DNA from: Achromobacter sp. UMC46
GTDB taxonomy: Bacteria; Pseudomonadota; Gammaproteobacteria; Burkholderiales; Burkholderiaceae_B
Reading direction: 5' to 3'
Assembly: GCF_014170335.1 (NCBI RefSeq)
Contig: NZ_LZZS01000007.1
Coordinates: 1 to 54,861 of the forward strand
DNA length: 54,861 bases
In this document: positions 28,821 through 38,355 of the stretch, piece by piece
Layout of the letters: each line of letters starts with the position of its first letter
Position numbering within the stretch: position 1 is the stretch's first letter
Position numbers and translations under genes: made by a program
The notes under the pieces: generated by a model
Database searches by the model: none
What the model saw: only the letters and a program-made list of their open reading frames with translations
What the model was told of the DNA's origin: nothing

Positions 28821-28910
28821 GGGCTTGTCTCCAGAAGTTGCGCGTTTGTCAGCCGGAGAGGCCCGCACGGCATCGCGCTTATCCGGCGATTCTTGCCTTC
28901 GCGGGTTTCT

Positions 28911-28957
28911 TTGACAATGGCGTCTGCGGTTGACATGGTGTCAAAACTATTTTGACG
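28911..28957. promoter_or_regulatory. TTGACA-type repeats in the divergent region
   Basis: TTGACA at 28911-28916 and 28930-28935, TTGACG at 28952-28957, and the inverse TGTCAA at 28939-28944. The central pair forms a perfect palindrome TTGACA-TGG-TGTCAA. It is a likely regulator site for the Bug gene, the VOC gene, or both. Confidence 0.4.
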
Positions 28958-29065
28958 AGTCTGTTCCGATGGCATTTATTTGCTGGATGAATATCCAGTT
29001 ATTTGGTTCAATGCCGTGTCTCTCCGCAGCACCGCGGGGCCCGCTTCCTTATTGCAAGGCTGATC

Positions 29066-29458
29066 ATGAAATTCGGATATACCATCATCTACGTGCCGGA
29101 CGTTGCGGCATCGCTGGCCTTCTTCGAACGCGCCTTCGGCTTTTCCCGCCGGTTCCTGCACGAATCCCAGACTTACGGCGAACTCGACACGGGCGACACC
29201 ACGCTGTCGTTTGCCGCGCACGAATTGGGCGCCATGAATTTCAGCGCCGGGCACGTCGAGGCTTCGTCGTCGCCAAAACCGCTGGGCATGGAAGTGGCGT
29301 TCGTGACGGACGATGTCGCCGCCGCGCACGCGCAGGCGGTCTTGCTGGGCGCCACCGAACTCAGCGCGCCGACGGCCAAGCCGTGGGGACAGGTGGTGTC
29401 GTACCTGCGTTGCCCCGACGGCACGCTCGTGGAATTGTGCACGCCGATGCAGGGCTGA
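29066..29458 (+). CDS. VOC (glyoxalase/bleomycin-resistance) family protein
   Basis: 130 residues with the paired beta-alpha-beta-beta-beta modules of the vicinal oxygen chelate fold. The opening FGYTIIYVPDVAASLAFFERAFGF and the closing YLRCPDGTLVELCTP are typical. The ATG at 29066 follows AAGG by six bases. Members isomerise, cleave or bind small molecules; nothing in the sequence picks out the substrate, and a canonical GloA set of metal ligands is not evident. Confidence 0.8.
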   Translation: MKFGYTIIYVPDVAASLAFFERAFGFSRRFLHESQTYGELDTGDTTLSFAAHELGAMNFSAGHVEASSSPKPLGMEVAFVTDDVAAAHAQAVLLGATELSAPTAKPWGQVVSYLRCPDGTLVELCTPMQG

Positions 29459-29568
29459 TCCGCCTGCGCGGAAATCACGGGCATTCAGCCTCGCCCGTTT
29501 GCACGATCCCCGGATCCGGCGCTGGGCCTTATCGTCAGGAATGCGCCCGTGCCGATGACGCTTCGAAC

Positions 29569-29594
29569 AAGAACTGTCAAGATTTTCAGTTCTT
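29569..29594. repeat. Inverted repeat upstream of aqpZ
   Basis: AAGAACTG (29569-29576) and CAGTTCTT (29587-29594) with a 10-base loop, 57 bases before aqpZ. It could terminate the VOC transcript or be an operator; the tract after it (TAAAG) is a poor U run. Confidence 0.45.
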
Positions 29595-29651
29595 TAAAGT
29601 CGTGATCGCCGCTGCGCGATACCTTGGCCATTTCGTATTCGGAGAGTTGAC

Positions 29652-30365
29652 ATGTATTCGCTTTCGAAGCGTTGCGGCGCGGAGTTTTTCGGCACGTTCT
29701 GGCTAGTGCTGGGAGGGTGCGGCGCCGCGGTGCTGGCGGCCGGGTTTCCGGAATTGGGCATCGGTTTCGCGGGCGTCGCGCTGGCGTTCGGCCTGACGGT
29801 GCTGACGATGGCGTTCGCGGTGGGCCATATTTCCGGCGGGCATTTCAACCCCGCGGTCACCGTCGGCCTGGTGGCGGGCGGACGTTTCCCCGCCAAAGAG
29901 ATCCTGCCCTACGTGATCGCGCAGGTCCTGGGCGCGATCGTGGCGGCGGCCGTGCTGGCATGCATTGCCAGCGGCAAGCTGGGCTTCGACCTCAAGGGCA
30001 GCCATTTCGCGGCGAACGGCTATGGCGCCTACTCGCCCGGCAAATATTCGTTGCTGTCCGCATTGGTGACGGAAGTGGTGATGACGGCGGGCTTCCTGTT
30101 CGTCATCCTTGGAGCCACATCCAAGCGCGCGCCGGCCGGCTTCGCGGCTATTCCGATCGGGTTGGCGCTGACGCTGATCCACCTGATCAGCATCCCGGTC
30201 ACGAACACGTCGGTGAACCCGGCGCGCTCCACCGGCCCGGCGCTGTTCGTGGGCGGGTGGGCGATCGAGCAACTGTGGCTGTTCTGGGTCGCGCCGATTG
30301 CCGGTGCCATCATCGGCGCCATCGCCTACCGCCTGGTCAGCGACCCGGCGGCAGAGCGCGGCTAG
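29652..30365 (+). CDS. aqpZ: Aquaporin Z
   Basis: Water channel of the inner membrane, 237 residues with six membrane segments. Both half-helix motifs are present: [11 protein letters not shown] in the first repeat and [11 protein letters not shown] in the second. The opening [15 protein letters not shown] and the arginine after the second NPA are as in AqpZ. The pore pattern looks like a water-selective channel rather than GlpF, so it is probably not part of the polyol system 2 kb upstream. ATG at 29652 with GGAG upstream. Confidence 0.92.
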   Translation: MYSLSKRCGAEFFGTFWLVLGGCGAAVLAAGFPELGIGFAGVALAFGLTVLTMAFAVGHISGGHFNPAVTVGLVAGGRFPAKEILPYVIAQVLGAIVAAAVLACIASGKLGFDLKGSHFAANGYGAYSPGKYSLLSALVTEVVMTAGFLFVILGATSKRAPAGFAAIPIGLALTLIHLISIPVTNTSVNPARSTGPALFVGGWAIEQLWLFWVAPIAGAIIGAIAYRLVSDPAAERG

Positions 30366-30376
30366 TCCGGAACCCG

Positions 30377-31597
30377 TTACGGCACTTCGTCCAGTTGCGC
30401 CAACTGGGCGTCGGCCGGGAACCCTTGCGTGCGGTATCGGACGGGGTAACCGGCTTCCCGCGCCAGCAGGGGTTCCAGCAGGTGCGCGGCCTGTTCCCAG
30501 GACACCACCCGGACCTCGCCGATCTCGTCTTCGGCGTCCGGGCGGACCAGCGCCAGGCGGTCGACCTTGGGCAGGGACGTGTCCACGCCCCGCGTCCATG
30601 ACGCCAGCGAGAACGACGTGGCAGGGTCGTCTTCCTGCGTGAAGAGGTTGTAGTTGGCCACGAAGATATCCATGCCTTGCTCTTCATGGATATGGTCCAG
30701 CGCTTCCTTTTGCGCGTCGTATTCCGACTTGTCCAGCAGGCGCGCCAGATGGGCCAGGCGGTGCGCCAGCGCGGGGCTGGCGGGCTGATACCGCACGGGT
30801 TCGCGGTCGTCTTCATAGTGGTACATGTGCGCGCTGACCACCCGCCCGTTCTGCAATGCCTGCAGGCTGAATTCCACCATGGCGATCAGTCCGTCGTCGT
30901 CGTTATCCCCGGTGACAAGCAGCACGTCGCGCGTCGGCATCATGAACACCGGGCGGCCGCGCACCGGCACGCGCTCGAGCATGTCGGGCAGCAGGACGCG
31001 GCTGATGTCATAGCCATCGGACCAGCCGCCTCGGTAGACCCCAGGCGCCAATTCAGAAAAGTGGTCGGGCGCATCGCGCAGATTATCGATGGCGATCGCC
31101 AGCGCCTGGTCGAACGTCAACGCCCACGCGGCTTCAGGGCCATTGGTCAGCGTGGAGATGGCGTCGGGGTGGTCAAGCGCCAGCAGCACGACGCAATCGT
31201 CTCCGAAGGGCCGGAAGGCGGGGTGGAAAGCCGAATCGTCGCCTTCCGTGCGGACGTGGTGCAGGCGCACGTCCTCCAGCGCGCTGCGGCCGCGAATCAC
31301 AGGCCTGAGCATCGGCCGGGCGACGGCGGCCTGCTGTGGCGTGCCCTGCGTGCTGCTGGACAGCGCCGACAGGAAACCCCGCAGCGCGCGCTTCTGTTCG
31401 GCTCCGCGGGTGTTGCAGTAGGCGTGGTACGCGTTGTGCAGATTGAAGTACGAGCCTTCGCCCAGCAGCAGCCGGAATTCATCCGCCTTGTAGGTGAGTG
31501 CGTCCGCGAAGCCTTCGCGCCGCGCCGCGGCGACGAACAGCTTGGCGAACTGGTCCGGCGAGGGCTTGCGCCGGAAGAGAACATCCAAAAAACCCAT
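30377..31597 (-). CDS. DUF1444-like cytoplasmic protein
   Basis: 406 residues without signal or membrane segments. The middle region (FRPFGDDCVVLLALDHPDAI, a helix AIAIDNLRDA, GYDISRVLLPDMLE, then FMMPTRDVLLVTGDNDDDGL) follows the pattern of DUF1444/YtpQ proteins, whose role is unknown. The flanks, including FAKLFVAAARREGF at the start and a C-terminal domain of about 130 residues, are longer than the core. ATG at 31597, with an AAGGTGG site upstream. It is convergent with aqpZ. Confidence 0.65.
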   Translation of the reverse strand: MGFLDVLFRRKPSPDQFAKLFVAAARREGFADALTYKADEFRLLLGEGSYFNLHNAYHAYCNTRGAEQKRALRGFLSALSSSTQGTPQQAAVARPMLRPVIRGRSALEDVRLHHVRTEGDDSAFHPAFRPFGDDCVVLLALDHPDAISTLTNGPEAAWALTFDQALAIAIDNLRDAPDHFSELAPGVYRGGWSDGYDISRVLLPDMLERVPVRGRPVFMMPTRDVLLVTGDNDDDGLIAMVEFSLQALQNGRVVSAHMYHYEDDREPVRYQPASPALAHRLAHLARLLDKSEYDAQKEALDHIHEEQGMDIFVANYNLFTQEDDPATSFSLASWTRGVDTSLPKVDRLALVRPDAEDEIGEVRVVSWEQAAHLLEPLLAREAGYPVRYRTQGFPADAQLAQLDEVP

Positions 31598-31762
31598 GGG
31601 CCCACCTTTGATTCAAATGCCGGACGGCGCGACGGCCGGTCCGTGACGGGTCATTGTGGCCAGTCAACACCTTGGCGTCCAGCGATATAGCCGGCTGCTC
31701 AGGACGCCGTAAGTCGGAAATCCCTACGCTTGATGGTTTATTGCCAGCCAAGAGCCCCGTTG

Positions 31763-32326
31763 ATGACGACGTCCCCGTTACCCGCCGCCCATCCGGACCC
31801 GGCCCATTACGACCGCACCACGATCATGTTTCACTGGTTGACCGTGTTTCTGGTGGTCGGCCTGTTCGCGCTGGCCGAAACCTGGGGCTTCCTGCCGCGC
31901 GGTACGCCCACGCGCCGCCTGCTGCAATCGCTGCATATCTCGTTCGGCCTGGCGTTCGCGGCCGTCTTCGTGTTGCGCATCGTCTGGCGCGTCTGTCGGG
32001 GCAGGCGCCTGCCGCCCGGTTCCAGCGGGTTGCTGCGGGTGGCCAGTACGGCCGTACACGGGCTGCTGTACCTGTTGATGGGGGCGCAGATCGTGCTGGG
32101 ATTCCTGTTCCGCTGGGCCCAAGGCGAACCATTCACTTTCTTCGGCCTGTTTGATGTGCCCACGCTGATCGCCATCGACCATGAGCAGCGCCGGTTCATC
32201 GGCGGGCTGCACGATACGGTGGCGTGGACGATCATCGTCCTTGCCCTGCTGCATGCCCTGGCGGCGCTGTTTCACCACTATGTCCTGCGCGATGGCGTCT
32301 TGCGCCGCATGCTTGCCAGCCGGTGA
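31763..32326 (+). CDS. Cytochrome b561 family protein
   Basis: Four-helix haem-b membrane protein of 187 residues that moves electrons between quinol and periplasmic acceptors. Candidate haem histidines are in MFHWLTV, SLHISFG, GLHDTVAW and LLHALAALFHH. The start at the ATG at 31763 is uncertain because the frame opens 30 bases earlier (ATG at 31733) and neither has a strong ribosome site. It lies just upstream of kdsA, on the same strand, without an obvious functional link. Confidence 0.85.
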   Translation: MTTSPLPAAHPDPAHYDRTTIMFHWLTVFLVVGLFALAETWGFLPRGTPTRRLLQSLHISFGLAFAAVFVLRIVWRVCRGRRLPPGSSGLLRVASTAVHGLLYLLMGAQIVLGFLFRWAQGEPFTFFGLFDVPTLIAIDHEQRRFIGGLHDTVAWTIIVLALLHALAALFHHYVLRDGVLRRMLASR

Positions 32327-33280
<954 letters not shown>

Positions 33281-33346
33281 CGCAGTCTGTCATCCAGCCT
33301 ACGTCAACTTGTTATACGATCCAGGCCACGCTTTAGGGAGGCCTGG

Positions 33347-33655
33347 ATGTCTTTGCATGTGATCGTCGCCGTTCGAAAAGAACCCGTCAGCGGGCATATC
33401 GCCTACGTGCGCTGGGGCCAGGCCGAGCGCGGCGTGCCCGGCTGGGTCACGGAACCCGTGACGGCGGCGGCATCCGAGGTCATTGAAGTCATCAAGGACG
33501 GCGGGGATGTTGAAACCGCCTTCAGCGTGGAAGGCACCAGCGTGGCGCTGCGCCCGGTGCGGGTGCTGGTCGACGACGACGGGCGCGAGCATCTCGCGTC
33601 CGTGCCCGTGCCCAGCTCCACGCTGCACACGCTGTTCGATCTGCCCGAGTTCTAG
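33347..33655 (+). CDS. Small conserved-looking protein of unknown function
   Basis: 102 residues, no signal or membrane segment, mostly beta-type sequence (SLHVIVAVRKEPVSGHIAYVRWG then VALRPVRVLVDDDG). A GGAGG site lies six bases before the ATG, which supports translation. Its TAG stop shares bases with the stop of the convergent GNAT gene (CTAG). No function known to me. Confidence 0.6.
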   Translation: MSLHVIVAVRKEPVSGHIAYVRWGQAERGVPGWVTEPVTAAASEVIEVIKDGGDVETAFSVEGTSVALRPVRVLVDDDGREHLASVPVPSSTLHTLFDLPEF

Positions 33656-34146
33656 GCGGCGGCGCGGCGGCCTTCGGCAAAGCTGCGCAGCGCATCGTCG
33701 GTCAGGCGGTAGCGCACCCACTCGTCCATCGGCAACGCGCCGATGGACCGGTAGAAATCGATTGCCGGCTTGTTCCAGTCCAGCACGCTCCATTCCAGCC
33801 GGCCGCAGTCGTTGGCGACCGCTTCCTGTGCCAGATGGCGCAGCAGGTCGCGTCCCGCGCCGATGCCACGGTGTTCGGGCGTGATGTATAAATCTTCCAG
33901 ATAGATACCGTTCTTGCCCAGCCAGGTCGAATAGCTGTAGAAATACACGGCATAGCCGATTGCTTTGCCATCCGCCAGGCACATCAAAGCCTTGGTGGGG
34001 GCTTGGGCGGCGAACAGGGTGCGGGCGACATCGTCGGCGCTGGCAATCACCTCGTGCGCGGCGCGTTCGTAGACGGCCAGTTCGGTGATGAAAGCGTAGA
34101 TTTGGGCCGCATCCGTGGGCGTGGCGGGGCGGATGGTGATATTCAC
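33652..34146 (-). CDS. GNAT-family N-acetyltransferase
   Basis: 164-residue acetyl-CoA-dependent acyltransferase. It shows ITIRPATPTDAAQIYAFI at the start, the strand-4 core LEDLYITPEHRGIGAGRDLL with the R-G-x-G/A acetyl-CoA loop, and WNKPAIDFYRSIGA near the end, similar to spermidine/spermine-acetyltransferase-like or ElaA-like GNATs. I use the GTG at 34146, which follows GGAGGAA by 7 bases; the longer TTG start would sit upstream of that site. The substrate is unknown. Confidence 0.85.
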   Translation of the reverse strand: MNITIRPATPTDAAQIYAFITELAVYERAAHEVIASADDVARTLFAAQAPTKALMCLADGKAIGYAVYFYSYSTWLGKNGIYLEDLYITPEHRGIGAGRDLLRHLAQEAVANDCGRLEWSVLDWNKPAIDFYRSIGALPMDEWVRYRLTDDALRSFAEGRRAAA

Positions 34147-34211
34147 GTTGACTTCCTCCAAATGGGACGGCCATGCTACCCGCTAATGCGCGGGGTTGCA
34201 GGCGCGGCTGG

Positions 34212-34238
34212 AGCGGGGGCACCGGGAATCCCCCCGCT
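34212..34238. repeat. GC-rich inverted repeat upstream of pqiB
   Basis: AGCGGGGG (34212-34219) pairs with CCCCCGCT (34231-34238) across an 11-base loop in the gap between the GNAT and pqiB genes. A smaller related dyad GCGGA-GGAA-TCCGC follows near 34268-34281. Confidence 0.5.
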
Positions 34239-34319
34239 TGCGCCGCGTGGAATGCAGCGCGACGCTAGCGGAGGAATCCGCCCTCGCGTCCGGACGTGTA
34301 CACAAAGGGGATGCCCTCT

Positions 34320-35960
34320 ATGGCTGAGTCTGGTTCTGCCGCTGGTGAAACGCCATCGCCCGTGCCGCGCAAGCGGCGGCGACTCTCCTGGATCTGGCTC
34401 GTGCCCATCGTCGCGGCCCTGGGCGGATTGCTGCTGGTGTTGCAGGTCTGGCTGAGCGCGGGCCCCACGGCGGTCATCCATTTCCAGACCGCCGAAGGCC
34501 TGGAGGCCGGCAAGACCCAGGTGCGCTACAAGGAGCTCGCCATTGGCCTGGTCGAGCGCGTGGCGCTGAATCCCGAACGTTCCGGGGTGGACGTGACCGT
34601 GCGCCTTGAAAAGGACGCTGGCGGCCTGCTGCAGGAAGGCACGGTGTTCTGGGTGGTCAGGCCGCGCCTGACGTTGAGCGGGGTGTCGGGCCTGAGCACG
34701 TTGCTGTCCGGTTCCTATATCGGCCTGGATCCGGCGGGACGCCGCGGCAAGGACGCAGTACGCGCGAAGAGCCAGGCCGAATTCACCGGGTTGGAAGTGC
34801 CGCCCGAGGTGGCCCAGGACCGCGCCGGCAAGCGTTTCACGTTGCATGCCCAGGACCTGGGGTCGCTGGACATCGGGTCGCCCGTCTACTACCGCCGCAT
34901 CGCGGTGGGCCAGGTGGTGGGATACCGCTTGTCCAAAGACGGGCAAGGCGTGGACGTGCAGGTGTTCGTCGATGCGCCCAACGATGCCTATGTCAATGCC
35001 GGCACGCGCTTCTGGAACGCCAGCGGCGTGGACTTCAGCGTCGATGCTCGTGGCCTGCGGATGCGGTCGCAATCGCTGCTGTCGGTGATTGTCGGCGGCG
35101 TGGCGTTCGATACGCAGGATCAGCGCAACCCGCAGGCGGCAGCGGCCGATGCGTCGTTTGCCATCTATCCCAGCGAAGAGGCGGCACGTGCGCAGCCCAA
35201 CGGCGTGCCATTGCGGATCCGCATGCGCTTCGACCAGTCGGTGCGCGGCCTGGTCGTCGGCGCGCCCATCGACGCCTATGGCGTGACGATCGGCCAGGTG
35301 GAAGCGATCGACCTGGACTTCGACAGGACCGCCCAACAGTTCTTCGCGCTGGTTTCCGCCACGCTCTACCCCGAGCGCATGGGCGGGGAAACGTTCAACG
35401 ATATCAAGGAATACGCCGGAAGCGACTTGGAGCACCCCAGCGGCAAACTGTTGGCGGCGCTGGTCAAGCGCGGCACGCGCGCGCAATTGCGCATCGGCAA
35501 CCTGCTGACCGGCCAGTTGTATGTGGCGATGGTTGAATTCCCGAATGCCAAACCGGTGGAGTTCAAGATGGAGGACGAGCCCTTCATCCCGACCGTGCCG
35601 AACAACCTGGACCAGTTGCAGCAGCAGCTCAGCAACATCCTCACGAAGCTCGACCGCGTGCCGTTCGACGCGATCGGGAACGAGCTCGGCGGCGCATTGC
35701 GCGCGGCCTCGAGCCTGGTCAGGCGGATGGACACGCAGTTGGCGCCCGAGGCACAGGCCTTGCTGCGGCAGGCCAACCGGTCGCTGGCGTCGGTGGGCGG
35801 GTTGCTGGCGCCGGATTCCGTACTGCCCCAAAACGCGGATTCCGCATTGCGCGAACTGGCCAGAGCGGCCAGATCGCTGCGGGAGCTGTCGGACTACCTG
35901 CAGGCGAATCCGGAAGCGCTGTTGAAGGGAAGGGCGCCGGATTCGCCTGTGCGCCGGTAG
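34320..35960 (+). CDS. pqiB: PqiB-like MCE-domain intermembrane transport protein
   Basis: Periplasm-spanning MCE protein for lipid movement between inner and outer membranes. The 546 residues equal the usual PqiB length. After a basic Arg/Lys run (PRKRRRLSW) there is one membrane anchor at about 22-42, then three MCE domains: the first near 45-140 with FQTAEGLEAGKTQVRYKELAIG, the second near 165-240, the third near 290-400. The tail is helical. The ATG at 34320 has AGGGG about 10 bases upstream. In E. coli pqiB lies between pqiA and pqiC; neither partner is present here, so it stands alone. Confidence 0.87.
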   Translation: MAESGSAAGETPSPVPRKRRRLSWIWLVPIVAALGGLLLVLQVWLSAGPTAVIHFQTAEGLEAGKTQVRYKELAIGLVERVALNPERSGVDVTVRLEKDAGGLLQEGTVFWVVRPRLTLSGVSGLSTLLSGSYIGLDPAGRRGKDAVRAKSQAEFTGLEVPPEVAQDRAGKRFTLHAQDLGSLDIGSPVYYRRIAVGQVVGYRLSKDGQGVDVQVFVDAPNDAYVNAGTRFWNASGVDFSVDARGLRMRSQSLLSVIVGGVAFDTQDQRNPQAAAADASFAIYPSEEAARAQPNGVPLRIRMRFDQSVRGLVVGAPIDAYGVTIGQVEAIDLDFDRTAQQFFALVSATLYPERMGGETFNDIKEYAGSDLEHPSGKLLAALVKRGTRAQLRIGNLLTGQLYVAMVEFPNAKPVEFKMEDEPFIPTVPNNLDQLQQQLSNILTKLDRVPFDAIGNELGGALRAASSLVRRMDTQLAPEAQALLRQANRSLASVGGLLAPDSVLPQNADSALRELARAARSLRELSDYLQANPEALLKGRAPDSPVRR

Positions 35961-36130
35961 TCTTTGCCGGCGGTAGTTTCTGCATTCAAGGCCACGCCTT
36001 TGCGGCAACGCCACCGATGGCCGGGCGGGGCGTGGCGGGGCAGCCTCAGGTACGGCACTTGCTGCAAGCGTCAGGCGACCGGCCGCCGGATGATGGGGCG
36101 CCGGCGTGGTATCCGAGGGGGGATAATCGC

Positions 36131-36388
36131 ATGGACCACAGTGAAATGATGGTGCGCATGATCTCGCAGCCCGTGGCGCTGGGCAAGGTCGACGGCTGGG
36201 ACGGCATACTCTCGGCCTATGCGGATTGCCTGCTGCAAGTGCAGGCCAAGCTGTCGGACGCCGATGTCCGTCGTTTCCTGGAAGTGGGCGCGCTGGTTTT
36301 TCGCACCTGCTGTCAGGAAGAGGCGCGTCAGCGCTGGACGGCCGAGGAATTGGCCGCCTTCCACCGCAAGCGCGAGTTCGGCGTCTAG
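36131..36388 (+). CDS. Small protein of unknown function
   Basis: 85 residues, mainly helical (AYADCLLQVQAKLSDADVRRFLEVGALVF), with a Cys-Cys pair in RTCCQEEARQRW. A G-rich ribosome site (GAGGGGG) lies 6 bases before the ATG at 36131. No membrane segment or known motif. I do not recognise it. Confidence 0.55.
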   Translation: MDHSEMMVRMISQPVALGKVDGWDGILSAYADCLLQVQAKLSDADVRRFLEVGALVFRTCCQEEARQRWTAEELAAFHRKREFGV

Positions 36389-36395
36389 CAAGACG

Positions 36396-36704
36396 TCAGT
36401 ACAGGCACTGGCTAAGGGTGAATTTGCGGCCGAACGCGCGGACCTCGTCGCCGTCCACCGAGGCGGCCACGTCCCAGTGGCTGCCGCGCGTCACCAAAAA
36501 GGACTGCCCCAGCAGGGCGTGGCGCAGCGCGAATTGCCAGAAGGCCGATTCCGTGCCGACCGGCTCCAGTTCGTGCGGCCCGATCATCAGGCGAGTGGGC
36601 CGGGGCGTGGCGCCCATCGACCATCGCAAGGCGATCGTCATGAAGGCGAATCGCGCCGAAAGCGAGGATGGTTGAACGCAAAGCAGTCGGATCTTGTTGC
36701 TCAT
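36396..36704 (-). CDS. Small protein of unknown function
   Basis: 102 residues; the later half (GTESAFWQFALRHALLGQSFLVTRGSHWDVAASVDGDEVRAFG) has an even composition that looks like a genuine folded protein. The ATG at 36704 follows an AGGGTGA site; an earlier in-frame GTG at 36713 is possible. It converges with the 85-residue gene. Function unknown. Confidence 0.5.
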   Translation of the reverse strand: MSNKIRLLCVQPSSLSARFAFMTIALRWSMGATPRPTRLMIGPHELEPVGTESAFWQFALRHALLGQSFLVTRGSHWDVAASVDGDEVRAFGRKFTLSQCLY

Positions 36705-36817
36705 GGACGTCACCCTGTTCAGGTGCCGTCAGCGTAGCAAAGACCCGCGTGACGTTCCATACCGCGTTTGGTGGATTTCAGCTCCGATGTTCCAAGATTC
36801 GCCGATACCGCTCGGGT

Positions 36818-38263
36818 TCAGGGCGTGTTTGCCGGCGCGCTTGTGGGCGTGCTCGTGACCCGCGCAAGCAGCAGCAGCGCCAGTGCGGGGGCGATGGCAA
36901 AGGCGGCGAACAGCCACCTCGCCGCATGCTGCGCGCCCGCGACCCCGCCGGGATCGGCCAATCCCGCGCTATTGGTGACGACGCCCGCCAAGGCGGCGGT
37001 CACGGCCGACGCGTAAAGCTGCACGGTGGTGATCGAGGACGATGTCAGCGTTTCTTCGCCCTTGGGGGCGGCGTTGAATATCCGGGTCAGCAGATGCGGC
37101 CATGCCAGCCCGATGCCGAACCCTACGCCCGCCAGCGCGACGATGTACGCCGCCAAGCCCGCCAGCGACGACAGCATTGCGGTCTGCGGCGTCATGACGG
37201 CCAGGCCGATCAGCGACGCCAGGATCACGGCGGGGCTGGCGCGGACCAGGCGATCGGCCGCCGCGCCCGTGCGTGTTGAACTGGGCATGGCGGCAAGCGT
37301 CCAGCCCGCCGCCATCGCCGCCGTCATATAGCCCGCGGCCAGCGGCGACAGGCGATGGATGACTTGCAGGAAGTAGGGCACGAAGATCTCGGTCGTGATG
37401 GCGGCCACCACCAGGCACATCACGGCATACAACGCGCCCAGCGGCGCGCGCACGGAATAGGCGCCCGTCGGCAGCAGGCGCCGGCGGGCGCGCGAATCCA
37501 CCCGGGCGATCAGCATGGCAAGCACCAGTCCGCCGGCGATGCCGGCCAGGTTCCAGGCCAGATCCGTCGACAGGCTGGCCAGCGTGATCGCCATCACCGA
37601 AGCCACCAGCAGCGCGAGTGTGCCCAGGGGCAGGGACGAGGGCGGGGCAGGGGGCACCGAAGACCGGCCGCCGACCTTGAACGTGACGATCAACGCCAGC
37701 GCTGCGGCAACGGGCAGCAGCGCCCAGAACGCCAGCCGCCAATGTCCGGTCTGGGCGAAGATGCCGCCGATCGCCGGCCCGCACAACGTCGCCACGCCCC
37801 ACATGCCCGACACCAGCGCCATGGCGCGCGACCACAGGGGCGCGTCGAAGACCAATCGGATCAGCGCGTAGCTCAAGGCGAAGAGGATGCCGCCGCCCAG
37901 GCCTTGGATGCTGCGGCCGGCCAGCAGCACCGGCATGGTGGGCGCCAGTGCACAGGCGACCGCGCCGGCGGTGAAGACGGCCACGGCCAGCAGGTAGGCC
38001 GCGCGCGGCCCGAAGGTCTCGATCAGTTTGGCCGACAACGCCGACCCGATGATGGAGGTCACGACGAACAGCGTCGTGTTCCAGGCGTAGTACTCCAGGC
38101 CGCCGATGTCCTGGATGACGCTGGGCAGGATGGTGGTGACGATATAGACGTTGATGGCATGCAGCGCCACGCCGCCTGCCAGGGCAATCGAGCGCAGCGC
38201 GTTCGCGCCATGCAGCAGATCGGCCCAGGAAGCGCTTGAATCAGGGGTTGTGCTGACGGCCAC
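36818..38263 (-). CDS. MFS drug/metabolite exporter (DHA2-like)
   Basis: Inner-membrane transporter of 481 residues with 12-14 hydrophobic segments. It shows an opening YIVTTILPSVIQDIGG, the loop motif AKLIETFGPRAAYL, and the exporter motif C-like GLGGGILFALSYALI and MWGVATLCGPAIGG, as in EmrB/QacA-type exporters. Start is GTG at 38263 with GGAG seven bases upstream. It lies downstream of the tetR gene on the same strand but has its own promoter, so it may be controlled separately. Substrate unknown. Confidence 0.83.
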   Translation of the reverse strand: MAVSTTPDSSASWADLLHGANALRSIALAGGVALHAINVYIVTTILPSVIQDIGGLEYYAWNTTLFVVTSIIGSALSAKLIETFGPRAAYLLAVAVFTAGAVACALAPTMPVLLAGRSIQGLGGGILFALSYALIRLVFDAPLWSRAMALVSGMWGVATLCGPAIGGIFAQTGHWRLAFWALLPVAAALALIVTFKVGGRSSVPPAPPSSLPLGTLALLVASVMAITLASLSTDLAWNLAGIAGGLVLAMLIARVDSRARRRLLPTGAYSVRAPLGALYAVMCLVVAAITTEIFVPYFLQVIHRLSPLAAGYMTAAMAAGWTLAAMPSSTRTGAAADRLVRASPAVILASLIGLAVMTPQTAMLSSLAGLAAYIVALAGVGFGIGLAWPHLLTRIFNAAPKGEETLTSSSITTVQLYASAVTAALAGVVTNSAGLADPGGVAGAQHAARWLFAAFAIAPALALLLLARVTSTPTSAPANTP

Positions 38264-38282
38264 AACGGTCTCCGGGATTATT

Positions 38283-38330
38283 TAAACAAGTTTATTCTTT
38301 GATAATACGTGCGTCGCCGGGGATGCACAA
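38283..38330 (-). promoter_or_regulatory. Promoter and operator-like dyad of the DHA2-like exporter gene
   Basis: Read on the minus strand: TTGTGC (38330-38325), a 17-base spacer, TATTAT (38307-38302). The perfect dyad TAAAC-AA-GTTTA (38283-38294) sits over the expected start point, where a repressor would block initiation. Confidence 0.5.
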
Positions 38331-38355
38331 CCTAAGGCCCGCGGCCGGTGGGGCC

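Noticed and set aside
29652..30365. Glycerol facilitator belonging to the polyol operon
   Set aside because: The motifs fit AqpZ water channels, and two unrelated genes separate it from the operon.
34311..34319. Earlier pqiB start at the ATG at 34311
   Set aside because: The G-rich ribosome site directly abuts this ATG, while it is well spaced for the ATG at 34320, which also gives the usual 546-residue length.
34176..36014. 612-codon minus-strand frame opposite pqiB
   Set aside because: Shadow frame caused by GC-rich third positions; the plus strand encodes a full-length PqiB.
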